Made by a program: the position numbers and the translations under genes
NCBI GenBank assembly: GCA_037951105.1
Contig: JBAMJV010010056.1
Coordinates: 36,597 to 100,596 of the forward strand
DNA from: Echinarachnius parma
Lineage: Eukaryota > Echinodermata > Echinoidea > Clypeasteroida > Echinarachniidae
Reading direction: 5' to 3'
Length of the DNA stretch: 64,000 nt
The notes under the pieces: model-generated
What the model was told of the DNA's origin: nothing
Database searches by the model: none
Seen by the model: the letters and a program-made list of their open reading frames with translations, nothing else
Shown here: one piece after another, positions 12,407-23,469 of the stretch
Layout of the letters: each line of letters opens with the position of its first letter
How positions within the stretch are numbered: position 1 is the stretch's first letter

Positions 12407-13455
12407 TCTATTACTAAAATAACCAGTAAAATAGGCAATAAAAACGATTCATTTTGTCGATCGATCTAACTCTAAGACTGAATAATGGATGGCAACAAAG
12501 ACATGCAAGTGCTGAACTTCTAAAAGTAAAAGTCGTAACTTCACCGGCTTTGCCTTTGGCTTGCCGGTGCCGGTGGGCTAGAACTAGAAGTGAGCCACGC
12601 CGGTCTTGTCGGCAGGCGAAGCTAGGCTAAGGTGTCCCTCTCTCATACTCGGCTTCTCTGGCCGTCTCGACAATCTGGACAATACTCGGCCTTAAAACGA
12701 TGGTTTGCCATCTACCTTAGATAATCCAAGAACCGGTAATGTTTAATCACATTAGATTTAGAGAGATCAGTTGACTTGTCCTAGCATCTTTCAATGATTT
12801 TATTAATCATTGATTTGTATTGCGGTCCCGACTCCTGCCTGGCCCTGGTTAATAATAATTTATTTAAATTTAAATTAAAAACAAGAAAGATTCCGAGAGT
12901 GAGAGACTGACCCTAGGCCTGGCTTATTGTTTTCTTCCAGCCACTGCACTGACATTCAATTTGTCCTGCAAACACATGCCAGCCCCAGACTGGAAAGCAT
13001 TACTTCACATTTGTATCTGATGTTTTTGTTCAACCCCTTAGTTAGCCTTTAGGATGTATCGTTTGTAGCCCATTCTAAATCATTGATGACAATACAAAAT
13101 GATGGACCAAGAAATGTCTATTAAAGTAATAAAAAAACTTCTTTTCAAGGATTTTTTTTGTTTACGTTTACTTAACTGGCTCTTGACTGAAAAGTTAATG
13201 TAGTACCTAATCATCAGTTTAAACCCTGAAGTCAATCAATCAATTTTGCATTTTTAAACTGAGACTTTACAGGAGCTCGTTTGTCATTTCACTGTTTTCA
13301 GGAGCTAATTACTAATTTGCACTCTCTGAACAGATGTTTTTTTTTTTTACTATTTTGGTCTAGTATTTTCATTCCACATCAAGAACATGTTAGTGAAATT
13401 AAGTGAATATTTTTTCTTATGATTCTATGAATGTTATATTTTTTTCATCTCATAG
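12407..13455. other. No supported gene; locally GC-rich at 12540-12700
   Basis: A GC-richer patch with repeated 'GCCGGTG' words stands out from the AT-rich surroundings. It could be a promoter for the candidate plus-strand exons downstream, but no TATA or Inr arrangement decides it. Confidence 0.3.
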
Positions 13456-13591
13456 CAATATGTTGAGGATGTGGTTCAACAATTAGGACTGGTGACTGAT
13501 GATAGGCTGGTGTTGCAGTGGTACTTCAGGATTACTTATCTGCCGGTTCTTTACTCGCTATGCACAGCTAGTCAGCTATCCACAGGCACAG
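13456..13591 (+). CDS. Candidate coding exon, gene not recognised
   Basis: A T-rich tract ending in CTCATAG is followed by 136 bases with one stop-free frame, then donor GTATTC. The frame reads 45 codons ('QYVEDVVQQLGL', then 'LVLQWYFRITYLPVLYSL'), while the other two frames hit stops at once. Composition is more balanced than the AT-rich flanks. It would run phase 0 to phase 1. The next candidate exon (14141-14225) needs phase 2 at its start, so either a small exon lies between them, or one is not real. I do not recognise the protein family. Confidence 0.4.
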
Positions 13592-14140
13592 GTATTCTTT
13601 CTACTATAATTTAATCATCCCACTCATTTTTTTTGCAGGATTCTTTTTTTTTTTGTCTTCATAGGTTAGCTTTTTCCCCGTTATTTATAATTAAGTATTA
13701 ATTAAGGCCATTCAAGTTTTTCTTTTCATATTTTGAATTCATTATTTATTGGTATTATACATCCTAACTATCTCGGAGATCAACTTCTCAGTGAATTTAT
13801 TTATTGGTTTGTGGCAATGAATGATTAAACTTTAAGCTATATAAATAATTCAAACAAATTTCTTCATTGTGTTCAATATCATTTGTCACCTTCTTATTCA
13901 ATTTATTTGCATGTTTTGGTAATTTTTGTTGATAACTTTTATTACTCTACATGCTTTTTGAGGTCAAGATAAAGTTTTATTAATATTAACTCATTCATGA
14001 CTGTTCCCTAAAAATACTCTACTCTGTTTTCCATGGACTCGAGAATATGTTATACCAAAATCAATAAATGGGCTGAAAGTGCAATTGCTATCTATAGTCT
14101 AACATTCTTTCTCTGTGTGTGTTGCATTCTTTAATTACAG

Positions 14141-14225
14141 ATCTTCGGACTATAGGAGCATGACAGATCACCATGGATGTTACTTGGTAGTGTTCACAAG
14201 TAATGGACAAGCCATGCTATATCAG
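14141..14225 (+). CDS. Candidate coding exon, beta-propeller-like, gene not recognised
   Basis: A pyrimidine-rich tract and AATTACAG acceptor precede 85 bases with one open frame ('SSDYRSMTDHHGCYLVVFTS' then 'NGQAMLYQ'), followed by donor GTACCTC. The string 'GCYLVVFTSNGQAMLYQ' has the strand-turn-strand look of a WD40/beta-propeller blade, but one blade is not enough to name a gene. The reading frame ends in phase 0. It lies between the inverted arms at 11.7 and 17.3 kb and may belong to the same transcript as 13456-13591. Confidence 0.4.
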
Positions 14226-17200
14226 GTACCTCGTTATATAATGAAGTTTGGTATAAAAAGGTTCCACTGTAACAAAATTAGGCATTCCTAATTCTTTTAA
14301 ATCCAAACATATGGGAACTGATCAGAAATAAATTAATTTAATGAAAGTGAGCAAAGAAAATAGGCTTATGATTCTACCTAAGACCTGTCAATTGCTTTAC
14401 TGTGTTCTAACCCGCACTGAGCTAGAATGCATCTCATAGTGGTACTTTCCTGAACCCATCTAGTATGTGCATTGAGGAAGAATCTTTGAAGGAGTGCCAT
14501 GTAGCTCAGAGGTTAGAGACTTATAGAGCATGACCTTGCAAAAGTTGACGTCTCTAGTCATTTTAGTTGGTGAAATCATTTGCAGTGATACAGAATTAAA
14601 ATGATGCAAGAAAAATGATATTTCCATAATCTAATTGTCTAACCTTCAGGCTCATTTATTTTCTATTCTGAATCTATATTATAGATTTCCATTTTCCTCA
14701 TGGTCAAGTTAAAAGAAAAATGATAAAATCGCCCCATAACAAAATTGATTGAATCACTTTCATTGTAGGCAAACCTGAATAGATGTAATATTTTGTTTGT
14801 GAAAATTGATCATTATTATAGTGGAACCTCTTTATAAGGAGACCTGTTATCACATAAGTTACCTGATAATGATATAGTGAGGTAATTTAATACCCAAGGC
14901 TATCTGAGAACCATCATGCTCGTTATAACAAGGTTTCACTTTACAGATTGGTAAAAGAGCTTAGTTAGACTGATGAAATGGCTGTTACAACCTTTTGTTA
15001 TTTCAAGATCTGAATTTTAAAAATGTTCCCAGGTATTTTCTGTAGTATATTATTAGGGTCTTTTTCATCCGTTTTGGTACAGTCCACCAGCGCGGTGTAT
15101 TTTCGTAGGAAAACCCAGACTAGTTGCAGTCTAGACAATTCTAGATTTGCCTAACTGAATGTAGGTCAAACAGTGACCTGTTGTTGTACTTGTAAACAAC
15201 ATAAATTATGTATACTGCAATTGCATTGTACATGTGATGTGCATGGGGTGCATGCATAGCTTTAGGCATGCACTTTATGTATACAACCAGAGTGTATATA
15301 ACCAGTGTGTACATACAAGCTGATTTTCATATACTCTCCCAATGAGTTCAATAAACGATGCATGAAAGAATGCATTCTTAACTGAAACGAATGGTGCGAT
15401 GTGTAATTATTGGTGGTTTAGACGACCAGCCTTCAATTTACCTCAACATGCATGCAGAGATTACATTTCCAAGCCCCTTCTCAGGCTAGCTTTAAAAATA
15501 TTTTGTTCCTTCATATTATAATTATATCTCAAGTCTCAACCATTTGCTTTGTCTTTCAAAAAGAGGACATCATGTTTAAATCTATTCAACTCTCACTCAT
15601 TCATTTGATTTACAGTCAAATTATAATGTATTACAAACTTGGTCTCGGTGTGTAGATAAATAGATTCATGCAAAAGCCACATTTTTATCAATGAATGGTT
15701 TACTTGCATCCATCTACAACTTTCAATATTGCAAACAAAATAATCTATGAAATATCATAATTCAAGAACAAATCTTATTACTTTGGTATCTAATGTTTAT
15801 TTCTTATTTTTAAATTGAAGCTAAATGAGAGATATTTGTTATTTTGTTGGCACACTGATTGTGGTGATATGGTTAGTGGATAATGTTGAGTGTCATGGTG
15901 GAATTCCTGATTGGAGAGCTCCTCTTAATTAACAGAGTGTATGAAGTGTGGCATGATAGTCTTATATTTTCCCCTTCAGGTCAGGATATTTTTGTCAAAT
16001 CATTGCAAAACATGTATGTTTTACTATTTTGACCCCCTCCTGTTAAATGATTAGTTGAAAGGTGGCTATGATTGATGGTGATTAAAGAAATTGATGTAAA
16101 TTATTTTGTTTTGATAAATGGTGCATAGTCTTCAAGCCTGAAGCTGCACTTTATTGGAAGAGGAATAAGACATCGACATCTATTCACTGGAATATTAAAG
16201 GCTGGATTCTGGACCACCCCCATCCTTTACCCAAATGAGAAACAAAATGGAAGTATTATGCCAGTTTCCTTTTACGCTGCCTAGCTTCCTTTTTTTGTTG
16301 TTGAGTTCCAGGAGTAAAGATTTACAAAATAATTCTATTTTAGGCATTAAACCCCCTTTACATCTACAATGCAATCATGACCACATATTCAATGAAAGAT
16401 AATAAAGGGGTTCAAATAAGTAAGCCTACACTCCTAAAGAATGGACACCATGTTTATTTTGGCTAATTTCTCCCCACTCATGATCATACTGGTTGATGCA
16501 GGCAACTATGTACATGCCTTTGGGGTTGGATAGTCTTTTACCCCCCCCCCCCCTACAAAAAAAAAAAATGCAATTTGCACATGATTTGAATTGACTTTTC
16601 TTTTTGTTTTGCAAACCAGATCTAATTTAAATGTAATTAAACCTGGTCAAACGTACTATTACCCCAAATAAGGGCTTAAGGCTAAGACCTATCTAAATAG
16701 GGCCTACCCTAGCCTGCCTATGCTACGTCTAAGCTAGACATTTCTTTTTTTTTAACTTGACCAACAAAAACAGGTATCAAATTCAAGCGAGTAAAAAGGT
16801 CCAATAGTCAATACAAGACTCAAAGATTGAGGTGAAATCTCCAAGAACAAGACTAAGTTACATGATTTGGGTTGGAATTGATAAACTGGATCTCCTTCAA
16901 TAATGATACAAAGTAGGCCATACATTATTATAAGGTACAAATAAAACCACCGCTTTCGTATAAAGACCGAGACGCGGGACCGAGACTGACTGCATGAAGA
17001 TGAGCTAGCGTCGAGTCAGAGCTGGAGCAGAAGCCCAGTGAATGAGCGGCAGACTAGCCTCGCCTGCCGCCGACCCGACCGGCGTAGCTCATTCTCAGAC
17101 ACCGTATCGCGAAGTCACTTGCCGGTCACTATCGTACGTATACAATGTCAATGCCAATGGGCAAGAGTAAGTCGCAAATTTGTTTTAAATAAAGCACATT

Positions 17201-17334
17201 AATGTGCTTAATCGGCAGAGTCGCCACAGAGTCTAGTTCTAGTTTAAATGATGGTATACGCTAACATCAGTTAATTATCCTAAGTCTAAGACAGGAATAA
17301 ATAGCATACAAATACAATTCCGGCATTTTGAAGA
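14226..17334. other. No supported gene
   Basis: AT-rich DNA with short frames only. A weak tRNA-like A box at about 14500 ('TGTAGCTCAGAGGTTAGAG') hints at an old SINE head without a B box. A C11-12/A11 junction lies near 16540-16568. A GC-richer patch lies at 16970-17140, mirroring the one at 12540-12700. Confidence 0.4.
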
Positions 17335-17780
17335 ATGCTCGTTTTTGTCGTCTGCTCAATATCTCGATACGTCATCCTCACTCACAAACGGTTTTTGTAC
17401 ACACAGTTTTGCCGACAAAAATTGTTATTATCATGAAAATGCCGATGCGGTTTATTTTAATAAGACTATGATTGGAATGAGCGATTTTGTAACAAATTCC
17501 CATATTCATGAAATGTCAAACAAAATTATATATTTAGTGTCAATCTGTACAAAATCGGACTTCTGGTCTATTTATCAAATCTACAATCTACCGAAAAACG
17601 TTACTGTCAACTGGGGCGCCCTTCGAAATGGTCACAAAAAATAATTCGCGATTTCCCATAGCCTGCGTGTATAACAAAATACGAGTTGTCCTTCCTGAAG
17701 GCAACACGGTCTCGTGTTTACCGCCCTCAACGTTCGTTGCCACTAACGTACCATACAAGTTTTGGCATCCGCGCGCCCTT
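17335..17780 (+). repeat. Right arm of the 11.7/17.3 kb inverted repeat
   Basis: Inverted partner of 11700-12110. The frames 17345-17644 and 17628-17930 run along this repeat and have no recognisable domain, so I treat them as chance frames. Confidence 0.75.
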
Positions 17781-18699
17781 TTCTCCCATCCCGAGGCAGA
17801 TTATGCACAACATTCACCCCTGAAAAGTGACCTACTTCCTTACTGCGCGCAGTACGCGCGCTGTGCAAGCGTATGCGCGATGTTTCCTATTTTCGGAATG
17901 CAATCCCAAAAGTTCAAGTCATTACGTTAAATTTAAAGGGGAAAATTTGCGTCACTTTTTTAGACCATCTTCTGATTTGTGTCGGAAATATCACCTATTG
18001 ATTTTAGAGGCGGAATGGAATCACGGCGTGGTAGCTCATGATCTTAGCACGACACTAGTAAGTATCGTTTATAACAAATAATCCCGGAAACGGGACAACT
18101 AATGCTTTTGAGGGAGGCTTGCGTAGTTGCTATGTACCCTGGTATCCGCTCAGTATTGACTTTGCACGTAATCGACAGAAAACGCGAGAGAGGTCACACA
18201 TGTACAAAGTCAATGGCGAGCCTAACCGAGCGGACACAGGCATAGAAAAGGCCAATTTTCGTGGCGCTTAAAATCGTATAATTTCATCCCAATGACCAGT
18301 GCCTTCAAAATATTATGTAAACAAGTATTGGGCCGTTCGATTATTGCATAAATCAGTCCATGAAAATGTCAACTTTTAGCTGTGTTGTCATTCAATCAAA
18401 GAAGTGAGCGAGTGGCAACACCTTTATGGTACTTCAATGTTCGGTGGCTATATAGCGCCTGGGCCTGGGCATTATGTGTACATCAAAGTGCGAGCGCGCG
18501 CGGGCGTATTGCATGCATTCCCGAAACGATACTAACTATCGCATGGGCTATGCGATAAATCGCACATACTGATACTACCATATAACGTACGCGTATTGAT
18601 TGAGCGGTCGTGGAAACAAAAGTCGCGCGCGCGAACCACTAAATAGCTGTGGTTCCGTAGGTCGTAGTAATTAATTGCATTGTTCTCAAATTACAGAAA
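17781..18699. other. No supported gene
   Basis: Mixed unique-looking DNA with CG-rich words ('GCGCGCGC') at 18490-18640. The stretch 18590-18690 resembles part of 27900-28035 ('GTGGTTCCGTA...TCGCATTGTTC'), so at least this part is a dispersed repeat. Confidence 0.4.
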
Positions 18700-20075
18700 C
18701 ATACCGTAGAACACCATCGTCAAGCACCTATACGCATCTTGCTTTTAAAGAGCGCCCGCTCTCTGTCCAAAAGGGAAACGTTAATCAAGAATGCAAATAA
18801 TGGTGAGGAATATTCATGAGGATAATAATGGAGGTGAATCTTATGGAAACGTCACCTAAAATACAATAGTGATGAATATTATCGAAAATAATATCGCTAG
18901 TGATATTCGTTTGTCTCGCAATGTATGGTCAACAAGGAATCTAAAAGAGTCCGAAGAGTATAAAACACGTTTGCCTACATTAGATTATATCACTTGACAA
19001 AGTGTTGCAGCGGCACACGAAACGTCGTGGTCTTTTAGATTCCTTGTTGACCATACATTGCGAGACAAACGAATATCAATAGCGATATTATTTTCGATAC
19101 TATATCCGCAATGAGTAATATATTCACTATTAGTTATGAATATTCATGTGGAAACGGCGCCTTAAATAGACAAACGCTGTGCTGTTATTTGTATGGAGTT
19201 GTGTTTGATATGGGGCGTATACAGGGGGTCCCGCCCCCATGCACATTTAAATCCTCTGTCCCCGTTGTTAGTCAACATTTTAACAGATGAATCAACTCAA
19301 AGGAAAGAACATGACAGGACAATTTGTAATTAAGGATATGTAAAATACAGATAAATAAAGTAGCTTTCAATGTAGGCCTACATTTATGTACTTTCAAGGT
19401 TCTTGCCCCCACCCCCCTCCTACATGTGCCAGGTAAACGTTTTCCGCCCTATGCCTTCTGGGTTAAGTGTTCATGGGTTCCTTTTGTTTGGTTTAAAGAC
19501 TCATGAAAGAATGTATCGGTATAAGCTTTTTTTGTACAACACAAATTCTTATTGTTCTATGCATTCTTTAAATTCGACGTTGCCACTGACAACCTGCGTA
19601 ACAGCATCTACCGTGTACATTGTAAGATAATGCACGCCCTCAACAAAAGCTTTCTGCATCCATCAAAGCGCTTGACAACAAAAAATGCTTGTCTGACCTT
19701 TCATATAGCATGTTTGATGAAGCAAGAACAAGTACTCTACAACGTCTGCTACGTGTCGCGTCAGTAGAATGCCAGATTTTTAGTATGGTTTGTATTACCA
19801 GGTTTGGATCCAGGAAGGTGCAGGGACGAATGCCCCCTATTTTTGTATGTACTATCTTTTTAATATCTTTTTCATGATATAATTTTTTAAATCCAGTCAT
19901 ACAAAGTAAAGGCTATTCGAGATCCCTAATTTCTTCTGATTCTGAATGACACTGGTATATATAATGCATTTATTACACTCCTAAAGCTCCAAATGCTGAA
20001 CTCGCACCTGCCTCGAATAATATAAACGAAACGGTACACGGCATCCACGTATAGTATAGTAGAAATACCAAATAA
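18700..20075 (+). repeat. Plus arm of a large inverted repeat (partner 23470-25255)
   Basis: From 'CATCTTGCTTTTAAAGAGC' to 'CACGTATAGTATAGTAGAA' this arm aligns with the reverse complement of 23470-25255, at roughly 75-90% identity depending on the segment. It carries one extra block, the palindromic element at 18871-19143, that the partner lacks. The partner carries a 705 bp element that this arm lacks. Short frames inside it (19403-19630, 19552-19767) are not conserved in the partner as proteins. Confidence 0.85.
18871..19143. mobile_element. Foldback MITE with about 68 bp inverted ends
   Basis: The left end ('TATCGAAAATAATATCGCTA' onwards) and right end form inverted copies at 18880-18949 and 19032-19102 with about one mismatch, separated by an 80 base loop. 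The related arm at 25.1 kb reads straight through 'GATGAATATTCATGTG', which is the empty site. 'ATGAATATT' occurs at both edges and is a likely 9 bp target duplication. Confidence 0.85.
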
Positions 20076-20879
20076 CAAGGGAGGTTGGTTAGTTAGCTCA
20101 TCGGTAAAAACCTGTATCCGATACCTATGAACTTGGTGGGAACTGGTTCATTGTGTAACGCGCCACGGCGCGTATATTTAATAAGTCTGTAATTAAGACT
20201 AGCAACACTTATATTATCGTAATAGTTTGATTGTGAACTTGAACATTTGGCTCAAAATGGAAGATTAACAAGAGTGGATTAATTCACATAACAGGTAAAG
20301 TTAATTAGTAGTTTACTGATTCGAATGATTGTTGTGATGATGAATTGGACAATTAGTGTCGTATTTAACTCGCATTGTTGTTGTTTTAATGCATTCAGAA
20401 CGACAGTGCAGTTGATTTAGTTAAGCGCTGCGTTGTACGACGCACAGCTGCACAGTATTTGCATAGGCTAACTTTCGGTATGAAGCTTTATGAAATTGAT
20501 TCCTAAATTACTCTTTATTGTCAAATGTTATGATAATGTTATATATTGGATAGTTTAGAATGATATTTGTTACGCAGTATGTTAATAGTTCGGATACTAT
20601 ACTTTGTTGTTAAAAGATAGAATTGAGCATGATTATTATCGCAGTTACACTTTTAGCGACTCCAAAACACACGATATGCAAATTACGCATTAAAGCTCAT
20701 TTGCATACGAGCGTCTTCCGGAGCCAGTAATTGATTATAAATTACCTTTACTTGTAGTTTTCTGCTATTTAAATGTAAAGCATGAACTGAATTATAGCTT
20801 ATATGATAGGCAATTGAGATGTTAAGAAGGTTTGATAAATGAATTGATGCATTATGTACAGATGTCTTAGAAATAAGAG

Positions 20880-21590
20880 ATTTTGATAGGAATTTCCACA
20901 AAAATATCTCCTCAGCAATACAAAAAGCGAACCAGATGCTAGGCCTTATCAAGCGTGCTTTTGTCAATATTGAACCGGACATCTTCATACCTCTCTACAA
21001 AGCACTTGTACGCCCACATCTAGAGTACTGCAGCGTATCATGGAGCCCAAGATTTGTTACAGACGACAAAAAGATTGAAGCAGTACAGCGAAGAGCAACA
21101 AGGCTGATTCCAGGAATGAGCTCCTTATCGTACCCAGAGAGACTGATAAAACTTGAGCTTTTCTCTCTTCACTACCGAAGGGAGAGGGGAGATATGATCC
21201 AAGTCTACAAAATCCTGCACGGTATTGATAGTATCGATCCAGAACATTTCTTTGTCAGATCTGATTATCTACGTACTCGTGGACATCCTCTGAAGTTTTT
21301 TACTACCCGTTGTAAACTCAACCTCAGAAGCAGTTTCTTCAGCAAGCGTGTTATAAGTTCATGGAACAGTCTTCCTGCGTCATTAGTCACTGCTACTAGC
21401 GCCGTCACTTTCAAACATGGCCTGGATATTGTTTGGTTAAATAAAAGATTTGATATCGTTTGACTTCCATGCGAGCATGCTGTGCACAGTCAGTAAAAGG
21501 AATGCTATCAACGTGTTTATGACCGGGAGATCTACAGGGCTACCCTACACTCCTGTCTAGATGATGATGATGATGATGATGATGATGAAT
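20880..21590 (+). mobile_element. 5'-truncated non-LTR retrotransposon (RT C-terminal domain) with (GAT)n tail
   Basis: The reading frame is open from about 20890 to 21463 (at least 175 residues). It contains 'LYKALVRPHLEYCSVSWSP', 'EAVQRRATRLIPG', 'RRERGDMIQVYKILHG' and 'FKHGLDIVW', the standard thumb/C-terminal signature after the RT domain of jockey/CR1/L2-clade elements. No RT palm or endonuclease is present upstream. A 28-base GAT/ATG tail at 21561-21588 marks the 3' end. The long intact frame suggests a younger insertion than the LINE relics at 9.3, 10.6 and 48.6 kb. Confidence 0.9.
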
Positions 21591-21750
21591 TTGTGCATGA
21601 TTATTTACTTGAAACGGAAACGGTTAGCGAGCGGCGCGCGTATGCGTTTAGTGGAATGTACACGGTTCAATTGTGTTTGCTAGTTGTGGATTTTGATTAA
21701 ATTATAACTCAAGGAATGAGTTATAAGTGCTTGGAAATACGGCTTGTATG

Positions 21751-22172
21751 ATAGCCAGGGAAATATTGAATTATATGGTGAAGTTGATATGAGAATAAGT
21801 GATGAAGTCTTTGTATAATTGGATATATTCGGCAAATAAAACGAGCCGGTTTGGTATCTTTCCACTACGCGCGCACGCACTCGTTCTCGCATCGTAGGTT
21901 GCTTTCCTCTTAGTCCGCATAAAGTGCTTATATAGAAGTGCATTTCTAATTCTTGGATCTTGGATAGCCAGGGAAATATTGAATTATATGGTGAAGTTGA
22001 TATGAGAATAAGTGATGAAGTCTTTGTATAATTGGATATATTCGGCAAATAAAACGAGCCGGTTTGGTATCTTTCCACTACGCGCGCACGCACTCGTTCT
22101 CGCATCGTAGGTTGCTTTCCTCTTAGTCCGCATAAAGTGCTTATATAGAAGTGCATTTCTAATTCTTGGATC
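21751..22172. repeat. Two-copy 213 bp tandem duplication, apparently identical copies
   Basis: Units 21751-21963 and 21964-22172 match base for base by eye from 'ATAGCCAGGGAAATATTGAA' to 'TAATTCTTGGATC'. Because 213 is divisible by 3, a 173-residue minus-strand frame repeats its 71-residue block. That frame has no other support and I do not call it a protein. Confidence 0.95.
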
Positions 22173-22328
22173 GGGAGCTTTTTGGCCGCGAGGCCATTCA
22201 CGAGAGCTCCTCCAGGTCGTGAGGCCTACACGTAGCTCTCAGCTCAAACACTCGCAAAACCTCTCCATTTGGACTCTTGGAGCTTGCGAAACTTAGTAAT
22301 TATTTTAGTCCCACATCTAAAAAGTATA

Positions 22329-22521
22329 TAAGTATTGCTAGTTAATAGATATAAAGTCACGAAAGAACGTGACTATAATTATAAATATTGCTAGTTAATT
22401 GATATAAAGTCACGAAAGAACGTGACTATATAAGTATTGCTAGTTAATTGATATACATTCAAAAAGTATTATAAGTATTGCTTAGTCAATTGATATAAAG
22501 TCACGAAAGAACGTGACTATA
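22329..22521. repeat. Minisatellite with built-in hairpin, about four units
   Basis: Units of about 46-63 bases contain 'AGTATTGCTAGTTAATTGAT' followed by 'GTCACGAAAGAACGTGAC'. The latter is a 6 bp stem and 6 base loop present three times; one unit lacks it. A decayed relative lies at 22850-22905. The spacers are repeats themselves, so it is not a CRISPR array. Confidence 0.9.
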
Positions 22522-22536
22522 AGGCCATGAAAAATA

Positions 22537-22799
22537 AATTGTTGGATTGGTGTAACCCGCCCGACCCTAAAAATACCGGCGCTAATGCACGCCGACCCTA
22601 GAGGTTTTTTCTGAATTTTATTTAAAAAAAAATAAAATACAAAATAAAATAAAAAAAATAAAAAATTGCAATAGAATTTGGAATTTCGATGTGTTATGTG
22701 TGTGTTTTTGTGTATTTGTGCTTAAAAAAAAATAAAAAAAAAAATCCCGACCGACCTACCCTTATTTTTGGTTGCCTGTTACGCCAATCAAACAATTTT
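22537..22799. mobile_element. MITE with about 21 bp TIRs and an A-rich centre
   Basis: Left end 'AATTGTTGGATTGGTGTAAC' and right end (reverse complement) 'AATTGTTTGATTGGCGTAAC' differ at two positions. Both are followed by 'CCGACC'-type words and then a central AAAATAAAAT-rich block. No coding capacity. Target duplication not clear. Confidence 0.7.
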
Positions 22800-23469
22800 T
22801 TTTTTTGGCCTAAGGATAGGACTATTGCTTAGTTTTCCTTCGTTAAATATAAGTCACGAAATAGCGTGCATGTTATAAATATAAGTCACTATAGTGTGTA
22901 GATACTTCATCATTTGATTAATATAGTATACTGGTGGCGATAGGGACTTGTAATTATATTTGAATAAATATTGTTTTTATATCCTTTTTGTTGCAAACTA
23001 AAATCTTTGTCCACAAACCTTGTGTTTTCATTTATTGTCTTACATTATAATAAAAACAATCAACAACTCACCACTCTCGCATGACGCCATATATTTTGGC
23101 TAAACGAACCCACGCATAATTAATTACCCGTCTTTGTCTCTAGAAGCTAACATCTTTTGTGCAATTGCTAAACCGCTCGGCTATATTTGCAAATGGCTTC
23201 TGGGGACATTGACAATGGCGCCGCCCCCATCACAAGTCAAGAAACTGACGAAGTTGGGGGCAGCAGCAGAGGCCATTACATTATCTTCATATGGGGTCTG
23301 TTTTGTGTATTAATTTAAATGTTCATATTTTTACGTTGATTTTTACATATCAAATGTAGTAATAATTTCCTGTTTTTTATTTTTTATTTTTTATTTCTCT
23401 AGAATAGGTTTGCCTACGCGCCATGTTAGTGTTTCTATACTGCGGCGTTACACTGCGAGATGGGATTAT
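22800..23469. other. No supported gene
   Basis: AT-rich DNA with decayed copies of the 22.3 kb minisatellite at its left edge. Nothing else recognisable. Confidence 0.4.

Noticed and set aside
21680..22201. 173-residue repeat protein on the minus strand
   Set aside because: Frame kept open only because a 213 bp (3n) duplication doubled a chance 71-codon stretch; no domain.
22329..22521. CRISPR-like array
   Set aside because: Spacers are themselves repeats, unit length varies and the genome is eukaryotic; it is a minisatellite.
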